From contig NZ_CP134050.1 of the NCBI RefSeq assembly GCF_031583145.1, forward strand, positions 392,501 through 456,500: 64,000 bases of DNA. Reading direction: 5' to 3'. Positions 16,908-25,511 of the stretch are shown here, piece by piece (positions within the stretch are counted from its first letter, which is position 1; every line of letters begins with the position of its first letter). A program made the position numbers and the translations under genes. The stretch is from Brevibacillus brevis. Its GTDB lineage: Bacteria; Bacillota; Bacilli; Brevibacillales; Brevibacillaceae. The notes under the pieces were generated by a model, which was not told the origin of the DNA, searched no databases, and saw only the letters and a list, made by a program, of their open reading frames with translations.

Positions 16908-18935
16908 CTAAATGCGAGAGAGGCTGCGCAGAAGTTCGATGCCGTCTCTCGTAATCGAAGTGCCTTGCCGCGTCGTACCGGAGCGCACCAGTCCGCGCTC
17001 TTCCAGCTGCTTGAGCTTGCCCCGCAGACTGCTCTCTGTCCAGCCCGTGGAGCGCAGAGCAGGGGAATGGGCGAGCTGGTAGCGCCCGACAGGCTTGCCT
17101 GTGACGGAATACTGGTACAGGCAGAGGAGCAGGTCCACGTCCCTGTCGTCGGTGGCGCAAAAGGCGGACGATGCGGCCATTGCCTTTTGGGCGAGTCGAT
17201 CCGTGAATCGCTTGGGCAGGTCCTCGATGGTGATGGCGGGCTTTTCGCACACGGCGATGGCGTAGTCCAACACGTTTTTCAGCTCCCGGATGTTGCCGCG
17301 CCAGTCGTGGCTGTAAAGCAGCTCCATCACTTCAGGGGAACAGCTCTTGCGGATCCCCTTGCTTTGCAAATGGTCCTCGATCAGGAGGGGCAGGTCGCTG
17401 ATCCGCTCCCGCAGCGACGGGATTTCGATCGGCAATACGGCGAGCCGGTAAAACAGGTCTTCGCGGAACTGGCCTTGCTCGATCGCCTGTTCCAGATCGC
17501 GGTTGGTAGCGGCAATCACGCGGCAATCGACGGACAGTACGCTGGTCCCGCCCACGCGGATCACCTGCTTTTCCTGAAGCACGCGCAAGAGCTTCACCTG
17601 GATGGCAGGGGAAATATCTCCGACCTCGTCGAGGAAGATCGTACCGCCGTCGGCCTGCTCGAACAGTCCGGGCTTGCCCCCTTTGCGAGCGCCGGTAAAT
17701 GCGCCGTCTTCATAGCCGAACAGCTCGCTCTCCAGAAGGTTTTCCGGCAGGGAGGCGCAGTTGATGGCGACGAACGGGCCGTTATTGCGCAGCGAATGCT
17801 GATGGATGGCATGGGCGAACAGCTCTTTTCCTGTCCCGTTTTCTCCCAGCAGCAATATCGTCTGATTGTTTTTTGCCATTTTCTTGCTGACGTCGATCGC
17901 TTTCTGGATCGGCGCGCTTTTTCCTTTGATGTCCGCAAACGAGTACGTGGCGGTATGCCCCCGCTGGACGAGCTGGGTCTTCAGGCGCTGCAGCTCGGTG
18001 ACATCCTTCAGCGTGCAGACGAAGCCAAGCCGCTCCTGCCGTCCGCGGATGCTCTGGCTGCTGACGAAAAACTGTTTGTGCCGAATCGTGATCAGGGTGT
18101 CGCCCTCGCCTTCCTGCTCGAAAAACGGTTCGAGGAAGGAGTGCTCCGCCAGCACGGTGTAGGACTGACCCACGACGTCCGCTGCATGCGGGCAGAAGAG
18201 CTCGATGGCGACATCGTTGATGAACGTGATTTGGCCCTGCTGGTTGCAGGCGACGATCGGATCGCGCACGGCCTGGAATGTCGACTGCAGCTGGCTGTTG
18301 AGCTTTTGCACCTCGGCGTACGACGTGCCCAGCAGTTTGGCCAATTCGGACATTTCGGCGATGAAGGCGGACAAGTACGCCCGCTCCCATTCCACCGGTA
18401 CGCCCACCTTGCGCCCGATGTCGATCAGGTCGTGTATGTGGATCTTGCGAAAGCCAAGGTCGATCACTTCGATATGGGGCGGCGGCGGCACATCCGGAAT
18501 GCTCATGATCACGGCGTAGCGTATGCTTGGATCGTCAAACGTGCAGCCGGGATGAAACGGGATGTAATGGAGGTGGTCCACGTTTGCCTCCCGCAGGTTT
18601 TGGATGACCTCCTGCGCGGTGACAGGCGAATTGTTCATGACCGGGACAGTCGTACCCGGCGGGATCTGCATCAACGCCTTGATTTTCTCCAGCTCGAAAA
18701 AGCGGTTCAGGACCGTGATCGGTACTTCGTCGGCGACGGCCTGTCTCGCAATTGTGTACAGCTCCGGCGATTTGGTGGTGAGGAAAATGTGCGCAGCTCC
18801 CCGCAAGTCAGGAATGTACTGGTGGCTGGCGTAGCCGATGACCTGACAGTACGGCTCGAAGTATGCTTTCAGTTCCTTCAGCAAAAAGTCAAGCGTATCC
18901 GTGCCTTTGGCAATCAAAACGATCGTGTTGTCCAT
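16908..18935 (-). CDS. sigma-54-dependent transcriptional activator with PAS domain
   Basis: The 675-residue protein has a N-terminal sensory region (1-210) that I cannot name, a PAS domain at about 215-315, and a sigma-54 AAA+ domain at about 336-575. The latter has Walker A GENGTGKE (364-371), the sigma-54 contact loop GAFTGA (411-416), Walker [12 protein letters not shown] (430-440) and a C-terminal sub-domain with [13 protein letters not shown]. The last 75 residues look like a winged helix ([19 protein letters not shown]) rather than the usual Fis-type helix-turn-helix. The start ATG follows AAGGACGG. It lies directly upstream of the carrier-amidohydrolase-racemase operon, which has a perfect sigma-54 promoter, so it is almost certainly that operon's activator. 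The N-terminal region probably binds the inducer. Confidence 0.92.
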   Translation of the reverse strand: MDNTIVLIAKGTDTLDFLLKELKAYFEPYCQVIGYASHQYIPDLRGAAHIFLTTKSPELYTIARQAVADEVPITVLNRFFELEKIKALMQIPPGTTVPVMNNSPVTAQEVIQNLREANVDHLHYIPFHPGCTFDDPSIRYAVIMSIPDVPPPPHIEVIDLGFRKIHIHDLIDIGRKVGVPVEWERAYLSAFIAEMSELAKLLGTSYAEVQKLNSQLQSTFQAVRDPIVACNQQGQITFINDVAIELFCPHAADVVGQSYTVLAEHSFLEPFFEQEGEGDTLITIRHKQFFVSSQSIRGRQERLGFVCTLKDVTELQRLKTQLVQRGHTATYSFADIKGKSAPIQKAIDVSKKMAKNNQTILLLGENGTGKELFAHAIHQHSLRNNGPFVAINCASLPENLLESELFGYEDGAFTGARKGGKPGLFEQADGGTIFLDEVGDISPAIQVKLLRVLQEKQVIRVGGTSVLSVDCRVIAATNRDLEQAIEQGQFREDLFYRLAVLPIEIPSLRERISDLPLLIEDHLQSKGIRKSCSPEVMELLYSHDWRGNIRELKNVLDYAIAVCEKPAITIEDLPKRFTDRLAQKAMAASSAFCATDDRDVDLLLCLYQYSVTGKPVGRYQLAHSPALRSTGWTESSLRGKLKQLEERGLVRSGTTRQGTSITRDGIELLRSLSRI

Positions 18936-19105
18936 GCGATACCGTCCTTTTCCTGACTGTTGCTTTCATGATAGCATATTGGACGGGGAATGCCGGGCTT
19001 ATCCAAGGATTGGCTGGCAAGACAAGACAAGGCTGGCTCGAAAAGAGCGAATGTGTGGTTTAATAGAAGGAGAGAGAAACGCGAAAAGGAGCAGGGGGAA
19101 TCATA

Positions 19106-19777
19106 ATGGAGAACACTTTGGTTCCAGAAGTGTTGCAAATGATCGGCGAAGTCGTGCCGGACGGGGTATCGATCGCCATATCTGACGGTTCGCAGTACCT
19201 CTATTATCAGCCCAGTTCTACCATCGATCTGAAAATTGCGCCGGGTGACCGGGTGCCGGTCGGCTCCGCTACGTACAAGGCGCTGCAGGAAATGGGGAAA
19301 GTGGGTCATTACGTGGAGAGCCGCGTATTCGGCGTGCCCTACTACGGCCTGTCTCTGCCGCTGGTGAGCCAGGGGCAAGTCATGGGGTGTATTACGGCCA
19401 TTTACGCGCCGCAGGCATTGCCTCTGCCTGCGCAGGAGCCTCGCATTTCCTTTTTGATCGGAAAAACCGACGACGGCTGGCTGCCGCTGTCGCTTCACGA
19501 TATCGTCTACATCAGCTCCAGGGACGGAAGGACGTTTTTGCACACGAACAACGGCTCCTATGCCAACAAATACTCGATGGCCGAGCTGGAGACGCTTTTG
19601 CCGGCCGGTCAGTTCGTGCGCTGTCACCGTTCCTATTTCGTGAATATGGAATCGATCGGATTCATCCATCCACACTTCCATTCCACCTTTTTGCTGGAGA
19701 TGAAGGACAAGCAAAAAACGCGCGTGCCGGTCAGCCAGACGTACGCCAGCTCTTTCCGCCAGCTGCTCGGCTTTTGA
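19106..19777 (+). CDS. LytTR-domain transcriptional regulator
   Basis: In this 223-residue protein the C-terminal 100 residues are a LytTR DNA-binding domain (LPLSLHDIVYISSRDGRTFLHTNNGSY, LPAGQFVRCHRSYFVNMESIGFIHPHF). The N-terminal half, residues 1-110, resembles a small ligand-binding domain (PVGSATYKALQEMGKVGHYVESRVFGVPYYGLSLPL) and is not a receiver, so this is a one-component regulator. AAAAGGAGCAGGGGG precedes the ATG. The CoA-transferase gene follows 145 bases downstream and is its probable target. Confidence 0.82.
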   Translation: MENTLVPEVLQMIGEVVPDGVSIAISDGSQYLYYQPSSTIDLKIAPGDRVPVGSATYKALQEMGKVGHYVESRVFGVPYYGLSLPLVSQGQVMGCITAIYAPQALPLPAQEPRISFLIGKTDDGWLPLSLHDIVYISSRDGRTFLHTNNGSYANKYSMAELETLLPAGQFVRCHRSYFVNMESIGFIHPHFHSTFLLEMKDKQKTRVPVSQTYASSFRQLLGF

Positions 19778-19857
19778 TTTCGATCTGCCTGAGAATGGTT
19801 CGCGGCAAATATCGCTGGAATTGCCTCCGTTTTTTCTTGCTTGCGTCCAATTGAGTG

Positions 19858-19866
19858 ACCGTTCAG
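19858..19866 (+). promoter_or_regulatory. candidate LytTR-binding site ahead of the CoA-transferase gene
   Basis: ACCGTTCAG matches the LytTR motif [TA][AC][CA]GTTN[AG][TG] at every position. A weaker match, TCCGTTTTT, lies at 19826-19834, 32 bases upstream and thus near three helical turns. The site is 57 bases ahead of the next start codon. Confidence 0.35.
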
Positions 19867-19922
19867 ATTTTCGGTGATAGTGTAAAAACAACGAGGAACC
19901 AAGAAACAAGGGGGTCACTATC

Positions 19923-21437
19923 ATGTGGGAACGCTTACGCGATAAACGGATGGCGGATAAAGTCGTGACGGCGGAGGAAGCAGCCGGCTGGATCGAGAAT
20001 GGCATGACGATCGGGCTAAGTGGTTTTACGCGTGCAGGGGATTCCAAACTCGTGCCGGTCACACTGGCAGAACGGGTCAAACGCGACAATCAACCTTTTA
20101 AAGTGAACGTATATACAGGCGCATCGTTGGGATCGGAAGTCGATACCGTCATGGCGGAAGCGGACATGGTGCTCAAGCGTCTGCCGTTTCAGACGGATGC
20201 CACCATGCGCAAAAAAATCAATGACGGCAGCATCCTGTTTGTGGACCAGCACTTGTCGCATACTGCGGAGCTGATCCGAGCGGGAGTCATGGGACCGATC
20301 GATTACGCGATTGTGGAAGCGGTTGCAGTTACAGAGGACGGGATGATCATTCCTTCCACTTCGGTGGGCAATTCGAACATCTTTGTGGAACAGGCCAAGC
20401 ACGTCATTATCGAGCTGAACATGGCGCAGACGACAGAGCTGGAAGGCGTGCACGATGTGTACACGCCAGGGCCGCAAGGGATGCGCGGGCCGATTCCGCT
20501 CGTTTCGATCGACCAACGGATCGGAACGCTCGGCATCCCGGTCGATCCTGACAAGGTGAGAGGGATCGTCATCACCAACATGGAAGACTCGCCTTCGACG
20601 ATTGTACAGCCGGATGAAGAAACGGCCCAGATCGCAGCGCACCTGATCAACTTCCTGCGAGAAGAAGTCAAAGCCGGACGCCTGACCGAAAAGCTGGCGC
20701 CGCTGCAATCCGGGATCGGCTCGGTGGCGAACGCCGTGTTCCAAGGCTTCCTGGACTCCGAGTTCAACGATCTCGAGGTGTACTCCGAAGTGCTCCAGGA
20801 CTCGGTCTTTGAACTGATGGACGCCGGAAAAATTTCCTTCGCTTCGGGCTGCTCCATCACGCTGACGGCCGATATGGCGAAGCACGTCTTCGGAAACTTC
20901 GCGAAGTATCGCGACAAGCTGGTACTCCGCCCGCAGGAAATCACCAACCATCCGGAAATCATTCGCCGTCTGGGTCTGATCTCCATCAATACCGCACTGG
21001 AAGCGGACATCTACGGAAACGTCAACTCCACCAACGTCTCCGGTACGAAAATGATGAACGGCATCGGCGGCTCCGGCGATTTTGCCCGCAACGCCCGACT
21101 CGGCATCTTCGTCACGAAGTCCATCGCGAAGGACGGCAAGATCTCCAGTATCGTGCCGTTTGCCTCCCACGTGGACCACACGGAGCACGATGTAGACATC
21201 ATCGTCACGGAGCAAGGGCTGGCCGACCTGCGTGGACTGGCGCCTCGCGAACGTGCGCTGAAAATCATCGAAAACTGTGCGCATCCGCTGTACAAGGACC
21301 AACTGCGGGCATACTACGAGGAAGCGCTGACTCGCGGAGGACACACGCCGCACGTACTCGAAAAAGCATTTTCCTGGCATGCGCGCTTTGCCGAGGAAGG
21401 AACCATGCTGGAGAAAAAGCCGGCATTGAGTCGCTAA
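19923..21437 (+). CDS. acetyl-CoA hydrolase / succinate CoA-transferase family protein
   Basis: The 504-residue class I CoA-transferase is similar in layout to AarC (succinyl-CoA:acetate CoA-transferase) and to acetyl-CoA hydrolases. The predicted catalytic residue is Glu289 in LEVYSEVLQDSVFEL. The C-terminal half has GIGGSGDFARNARLGIFVTKS and VPFASHVDHTEHDVDIIVTEQGLADLRGLAPRERA, the family's CoA-binding and oxyanion segments. It is probably used to activate acetate or to move CoA between succinyl-CoA and acetate. The ATG follows AAGGGGGTCACTATC. It stands alone, with its own terminator. Confidence 0.92.
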   Translation: MWERLRDKRMADKVVTAEEAAGWIENGMTIGLSGFTRAGDSKLVPVTLAERVKRDNQPFKVNVYTGASLGSEVDTVMAEADMVLKRLPFQTDATMRKKINDGSILFVDQHLSHTAELIRAGVMGPIDYAIVEAVAVTEDGMIIPSTSVGNSNIFVEQAKHVIIELNMAQTTELEGVHDVYTPGPQGMRGPIPLVSIDQRIGTLGIPVDPDKVRGIVITNMEDSPSTIVQPDEETAQIAAHLINFLREEVKAGRLTEKLAPLQSGIGSVANAVFQGFLDSEFNDLEVYSEVLQDSVFELMDAGKISFASGCSITLTADMAKHVFGNFAKYRDKLVLRPQEITNHPEIIRRLGLISINTALEADIYGNVNSTNVSGTKMMNGIGGSGDFARNARLGIFVTKSIAKDGKISSIVPFASHVDHTEHDVDIIVTEQGLADLRGLAPRERALKIIENCAHPLYKDQLRAYYEEALTRGGHTPHVLEKAFSWHARFAEEGTMLEKKPALSR

Positions 21438-21456
21438 GTAAACCGAGAACAAAAGC

Positions 21457-21491
21457 AAACCCGCCTGGCATTTGGCCTTGGCGGGTTTTTT
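21457..21491 (+). terminator. terminator of the CoA-transferase gene
   Basis: AAACCCGCC (21457-21465) pairs with GGCGGGTTT (21480-21488), followed by more T residues. Confidence 0.88.
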
Positions 21492-21544
21492 GCTGTTGGG
21501 GGTGCGCAGGCCCGCTGTTATCGCGAATCCAAATTCCTCATATT

Positions 21545-21919
21545 TCATTGCCTACATATTGGTGAAAGGTTTTCTTTGATCTGGTTGATTTGCTTTTCCA
21601 ACTGTTGGTGAACTGAAGCCAACATGTTCATTTGGTTTTTGACTTCATGTAGTTTCGCTACATATGGTTCCAGCATTTCTTCGCAATACATGTCCATTTC
21701 ATGCAGGTTATCCTCGCATTTTAAAATTTCTGCTATCTCATCGGTAGTTAAACCAAAACTCAAATACAACTGAATGGTTTTGATTCTCGTGATAGCAGAT
21801 TCATCGAATTCCCGATACGCATTCCTAAGGCGATTGGAGGAAAGCAAGTTTTTCTTTTCATAATGCCGAATGGACCTCGGACTTACACCGGTTAGTTTTG
21901 ACAGTTGGCTGATCAGCAT
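21545..21919 (-). CDS. MerR-family transcriptional regulator
   Basis: The 124-residue regulator has an N-terminal helix-turn-helix (ISQLSKLTGVSPRSIRHYEKKNLL) with the wing NAYREFDESAITRIKTIQLYLSFGLTTDEIAEIL, then a dimerisation coiled coil. It has cysteines at 68, 79 and 122, but not in a recognised metal-binding order. It is divergent from an MFS exporter gene, and both genes have promoters with the over-long spacer that MerR proteins work on. Drug-type induction of the exporter is the likely function. Confidence 0.88.
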   Translation of the reverse strand: MLISQLSKLTGVSPRSIRHYEKKNLLSSNRLRNAYREFDESAITRIKTIQLYLSFGLTTDEIAEILKCEDNLHEMDMYCEEMLEPYVAKLHEVKNQMNMLASVHQQLEKQINQIKENLSPICRQ

Positions 21920-21949
21920 GTGGAACCCTCCTTTGCAGCATTTGATTTC

Positions 21950-21983
21950 ATTATAAACATTGACATTTGTGTTAATGTCAATG
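21950..21983 (-). promoter_or_regulatory. MerR-type promoter and operator for the merR-like gene
   Basis: A perfect dyad, CATTGACATT (21958-21967) and AATGTCAATG (21974-21983), has a six-base spacer. On the minus strand TTGACA (21976-21981) and TATAAT (21950-21955) are 20 bases apart, the stretched spacing on which MerR proteins act, with most of the dyad lying between them. Confidence 0.75.
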
Positions 21984-22028
21984 TGATTTTCGGCTGTAAG
22001 AGGGTCCTCTTTGCGTTAAAAATTTTGG

Positions 22029-22059
22029 TTGCCGTTACACTAATGTCAATCTTTAGAAT
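22029..22059 (+). promoter_or_regulatory. MerR-type promoter for the MFS exporter gene
   Basis: TTGCCG (22029-22034) and TAGAAT (22054-22059) are 19 bases apart. The spacer contains an imperfect dyad, GTTACA-CTAA-TGTCAA, whose right half repeats the AATGTCAA arm of the operator at 21958-21983. This is the expected design for activation of an exporter by a MerR protein. Confidence 0.6.
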
Positions 22060-22093
22060 GTGGGTTGATCACATTCGAAAGGAGGCATTACCT

Positions 22094-23521
22094 GTGAAAA
22101 GTAATGACCGTCAAAAGCAAGCTCAGGATAAGAATAAAACATCGTGGGGGGTACTGCTCGTATTGTGCGGTGCCATCTTTCTGGAAGGGATCGACGTATC
22201 CATGCTCGGAGTAGCACTGCCGTCGATCCGAGCTGACCTGGGCATGTCAACCAGTTCTCTTCAATGGGTGGTAAGTGCTTACGTACTTGGCTACGGTGGT
22301 TTCATGCTGCTGGGAGGGCGAGCCGCTGATCTGTTCGGCAGGAGAAGAATGTTCCTTTTCTGGCTAACCGTATTTCTGGTTTTCTCGGGACTCGGCGGAT
22401 TTGCAACCAACGGCTGGGTCCTGATTCTAGCCCGATTCATGACGGGAGTGAGTGCTGCATTCATGACACCCGCCGGTCTGTCCATTATCACGACGAGCTT
22501 CAGCGAAGGAGTGCAACGCAACAAGGCCCTTTCCATCTATGCCGGCACGGCTGCGGGAGGCTTCTCACTAGGTCTTGTTGCAGGAGGTATGCTGACGGAG
22601 CTTAGCTGGCGGTGGGTATTCTTCGGCCCTGTGATATTCTCGTTCATCATTCTCGTTGCGGGTTATAGACTTATCAAGAATACTGGCAGTCCTGAACAAT
22701 CTGGGCAAGGCTTCGACTTGGCCGGGGCAATCAGTCTGACAGTGGCGATGCTACTCCTCGTCTTCGCGGTGGTGGAATCGCCTAACATCGGGTCGAATTG
22801 GACGATCGGCACACTTGCTGCAAGTGCTGTTTTATTCGCAGTCTTCGTGGCTGTCGAGAAGCGGACCGCTTCACCACTGGTGCGTCTCGGTATACTTCGC
22901 TCGGGCTCACTGATACGCGCCAACCTCGGCGGTATGTTGTTCGCGGGCTCGTTCTTTGGGTTTCAGTTCATTACCGTTCTCTACTTGCAAGAGCTGCGAG
23001 GCTGGTCATCGTTAGAAACAGGACTCGCTCTCTTGGCTATCGGAATTGATGCCGTACTATCGCCGACCCTCACTCCAAGGCTTGTGAGCCGTTTCGGCAA
23101 TGTCCGTGTCATCTTCTGGGGCTTTTGCCTTGCCGCCGTAGCTTACACGTTGTTCATGCTGAAAGGCCTCGACTCGATCTACGCAGTAATGTTACCCTTC
23201 CTGTTACTGGTGGGCTTTGCATTTGCACTTGCCTACGGACCACTCACAATCGCCGCTACTGACGGCATTAGAGAAGAAGAGCAGGGGCTTGCGGGAGGGC
23301 TTTTTAACACATCATTCCAGTTCGGCGCGGCACTCGGGCTCGCTCTTGTTACCACGGTCTACGTCAGTGCCTCGGGAGCAGCGGGAATGCCTCAGGCGGA
23401 TCTCAACAGCTTCCGTACAGCTCTGATCGTACCGGTCGCCGGCGTCGTTTTGGGCGCAGTTACTGTCGCCTTTGGTTTTCGCAAGCGTACCAAATCGACC
23501 AAGGAAGTTCATATTTCTTGA
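22094..23521 (+). CDS. MFS drug exporter, DHA2-like
   Basis: The 475-residue protein has 12 to 14 membrane helices. Motif A is seen as GYGGFMLLGGRAADLFGRRRMF and the first helix as LLVLCGAIFLEGIDVSMLGVALPSI, with the acidic residue common in proton-linked drug exporters. I chose GTG 22094, which has GGAGG at 22081-22085; the open frame runs 63 codons further upstream through the promoter and cannot be translated from it. It is divergent from the MerR-like regulator. Confidence 0.88.
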   Translation: MKSNDRQKQAQDKNKTSWGVLLVLCGAIFLEGIDVSMLGVALPSIRADLGMSTSSLQWVVSAYVLGYGGFMLLGGRAADLFGRRRMFLFWLTVFLVFSGLGGFATNGWVLILARFMTGVSAAFMTPAGLSIITTSFSEGVQRNKALSIYAGTAAGGFSLGLVAGGMLTELSWRWVFFGPVIFSFIILVAGYRLIKNTGSPEQSGQGFDLAGAISLTVAMLLLVFAVVESPNIGSNWTIGTLAASAVLFAVFVAVEKRTASPLVRLGILRSGSLIRANLGGMLFAGSFFGFQFITVLYLQELRGWSSLETGLALLAIGIDAVLSPTLTPRLVSRFGNVRVIFWGFCLAAVAYTLFMLKGLDSIYAVMLPFLLLVGFAFALAYGPLTIAATDGIREEEQGLAGGLFNTSFQFGAALGLALVTTVYVSASGAAGMPQADLNSFRTALIVPVAGVVLGAVTVAFGFRKRTKSTKEVHIS

Positions 23522-23597
23522 TGGCAACGAAAATCGGGGGAACCAATTTTTGGTAGAAGATTTTTAATGCAGAAGTTCCTTTACTTTATTAAGCTTG

Positions 23598-23629
23598 AAA
23601 AGCTCTGCCCGTGGATGGCAGAGCTTTTT
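23598..23629 (+). terminator. terminator of the MFS exporter gene
   Basis: AAAGCTCTGCC (23598-23608) and GGCAGAGCTTT (23617-23627) form a perfect 11-pair stem followed by T residues. Confidence 0.85.
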
Positions 23630-23708
23630 GCCTGATGATCCGATTGCTATCTTGGCCGTTTTTTTTGCCTGAAAAGGAGCAGGAAAGACGAAAGAGTTAG
23701 GCAGATGG

Positions 23709-24251
23709 CTACTCCGGAATTGCCTGAAGAAGGACAGCAAGCTCTTTTTTATAGGAATCGATTTTGGATGGATCCCGGGAAAAAAGCCTGTTGTCATTGA
23801 TTCTTCCCGTGAGAGCATGCAATTTCGCGAATTCCTCGTGCTTGTTCTGGATTTGGGTGAGATCACGATGTTCCAGGAGCGGCTGCAGGTTATTCAGATA
23901 CGCTTTTTTTTTCTGAAACAGCGTGACGACTTGCTCTTGCAGCTCTATATCCGCCAAAATTTGCTTGGTCTCTTCGTTGGTTAGGATAATGGCCGGAGTG
24001 AATGCAGGATTCTGGATCCGGTAGCTTTCGATCATTCCCGCTACGTAGGCGACCTGCTCTTTATCCTTTGCCTCGGACAGTTCTTTCATAATCTGTTCAA
24101 ACTGATAAACCTGGACGGAATAGTGATGGTTGAAAACGTCCGTTAAGGTGGCTTGATACTGAATATGAACTTGCAAAGATTCGGCTGGAATTGCGGTGCA
24201 AGAAACCAAGAGAAGGGATAGGAAAGGGATCACAGCAGACCACTTTTTCAT
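23709..24251 (-). CDS. predicted lipoprotein of unknown function
   Basis: The product is 180 residues long. The N-terminus MKKWSAVIPFLSLLLVSC is a lipoprotein signal with the lipobox LVSC, so the mature protein would start at Cys18. The rest is helical and charged, with no cysteines and no domain I recognise. The ATG at 24251 follows AAGGAAG; the longer open frame to 24335 lacks a ribosome site and would hide the signal. It stands alone, read towards the terminator shared with the MFS gene. Confidence 0.7.
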   Translation of the reverse strand: MKKWSAVIPFLSLLLVSCTAIPAESLQVHIQYQATLTDVFNHHYSVQVYQFEQIMKELSEAKDKEQVAYVAGMIESYRIQNPAFTPAIILTNEETKQILADIELQEQVVTLFQKKKAYLNNLQPLLEHRDLTQIQNKHEEFAKLHALTGRINDNRLFSRDPSKIDSYKKELAVLLQAIPE

Positions 24252-24344
24252 TTTTAAAAACTTCCTTTTTATTGAAATGATACCATATTTAATTGGGCGA
24301 GAACGATAAATTCGGCTATATAAAGGAGGGGACAAAAAAGAAAA

Positions 24345-24374
24345 CCCCCTCTAAAAACGCGGTTTTAGAGGGGG
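24345..24374 (-). terminator. terminator of the DUF3231 gene
   Basis: CCCCCTCTAAAA and TTTTAGAGGGGG form a perfect 12-pair stem with a six-base loop. On the minus strand it is followed by TTTTCTTTTTT, so it ends the transcript coming from the gene at 24398-24955. Confidence 0.88.
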
Positions 24375-24397
24375 AAACGCCTGGGTATGGCCTGTGA

Positions 24398-24955
24398 TCA
24401 AGCGTGAACAAGCTCAGGGGTTTGCAAATGAAGCGGAGGCGGAACGAGCCATCCCTTTTCCTTGCTGATGCGCAGCAGTCTTCCGGCTGCCTGCACCTTT
24501 GCGGAGTGGAACTGCGTATACATCATGGCGATGTCTTCGCGAATGCACTGTCCGATAATCTGGCTGCAAGTCACCATTCCGGCTGCCAGGTCGCGCGCTA
24601 CGCCGGCCGCAATCTCCGGGTCGTTGAAGCGTGCGCCTACCGGAATGCTTTCCAGGGAAGCGACTGGCCGCTCCGGCGGGGTGGGAGGAAGAGCTACTCC
24701 ATTCACTTTCAGCAATTCTTCCACCTGCTGAATTTCCTGCTTCATCTCGCGGGTAAGGTCTTCGAGGAAGCCCTTCAAGTCCTTGTCGCCCGTGTGGTTG
24801 ATGAACGTTTGGTAGCCCACGAGCAAGCCTTTTACGGTGGAGAGATAGCCCCACACTCCGAAAACTTCGCCGTAGTGCATTGGTTCATTTTGAGGATTTC
24901 CGCTTAAGATTCCCATGATGGTCCTCCCGGTATTCAGTAATGTCGTGACATCCAT
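24398..24955 (-). CDS. DUF3231-family protein
   Basis: The 185-residue helical protein matches one unit of DUF3231 (GEVFGVWGYLSTVKGLLVGYQTFINHTGDKDLKGFLEDL, REDIAMMYTQFHSAKVQAAGRLLRISKEKGWLVPPP). Family members usually hold two such units in some 330 residues; this one has a single unit. The fold resembles ferritin-like four-helix bundles, and relatives occur in spore formers, some in the spore coat. The function is unknown. The ATG follows CAGGAGA. Confidence 0.75.
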   Translation of the reverse strand: MDVTTLLNTGRTIMGILSGNPQNEPMHYGEVFGVWGYLSTVKGLLVGYQTFINHTGDKDLKGFLEDLTREMKQEIQQVEELLKVNGVALPPTPPERPVASLESIPVGARFNDPEIAAGVARDLAAGMVTCSQIIGQCIREDIAMMYTQFHSAKVQAAGRLLRISKEKGWLVPPPLHLQTPELVHA

Positions 24956-25041
24956 GTGGGTTCTCCTGTTTGTAAAATGTGACCCAGAGATAAGGTTTGC
25001 CGGAAGAGGGGAATTTATAAAGGGAAAAAGTCACAGCAGGT

Positions 25042-25458
25042 TCACGCGGCGGTTTTTCGGCGATACAGCATCCATCCCACAGCCAGGAGAAGGACTGCGA
25101 AAACGTCATAGGAGATGTCAAACCAGACTTGATTGGGACCCGGTTTCACGTGATGGGCCTGCAAAAGGTGATGATTCAGGATCCCTTCTACAAGATTGAA
25201 GGCACCAGCCCCCAAGAAAAAGCAGCCCCAGAATCCGGATGGCGGTTCTTTGGGATCTCCTTTCCACAATAGGATACTGGAGGCAAACATGACGACGGTC
25301 ACCAGCAAATGAAAATACCCATCGCTCATGATCTGATGAATCCGATCCGTGTGCATGTTGACACTGTGCCATTGCAAAATTTGATGAAAGACAATCCCAT
25401 CCAGCATGCCTATTATGGCAATCCCGAACAAAAATGCCCCGATTGCAGTCATGGTCAT
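25042..25458 (-). CDS. DUF2243 membrane protein, third gene of the cyd cluster
   Basis: The product is 138 residues with four membrane helices. It is rich in histidines near the membrane faces (His25, His31, His36, His41, His50 and a cluster at 96-103, NHHLLQAHH), which could bind haem or metal. It starts 53 bases after cydB on the same strand, with GGGAGG ahead of the ATG, so it is likely made with the bd oxidase. I recall DUF2243 proteins near respiratory oxidase genes, but no function is known. The open frame continues far upstream in the cydB region only as an unused frame. Confidence 0.75.
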   Translation of the reverse strand: MTMTAIGAFLFGIAIIGMLDGIVFHQILQWHSVNMHTDRIHQIMSDGYFHLLVTVVMFASSILLWKGDPKEPPSGFWGCFFLGAGAFNLVEGILNHHLLQAHHVKPGPNQVWFDISYDVFAVLLLAVGWMLYRRKTAA

Positions 25459-25511
25459 ATGGCTTCGCCTCCCAAGCGCTGCCAACGGACGGCAGTGCTT
25501 TTTTCCAGGTA

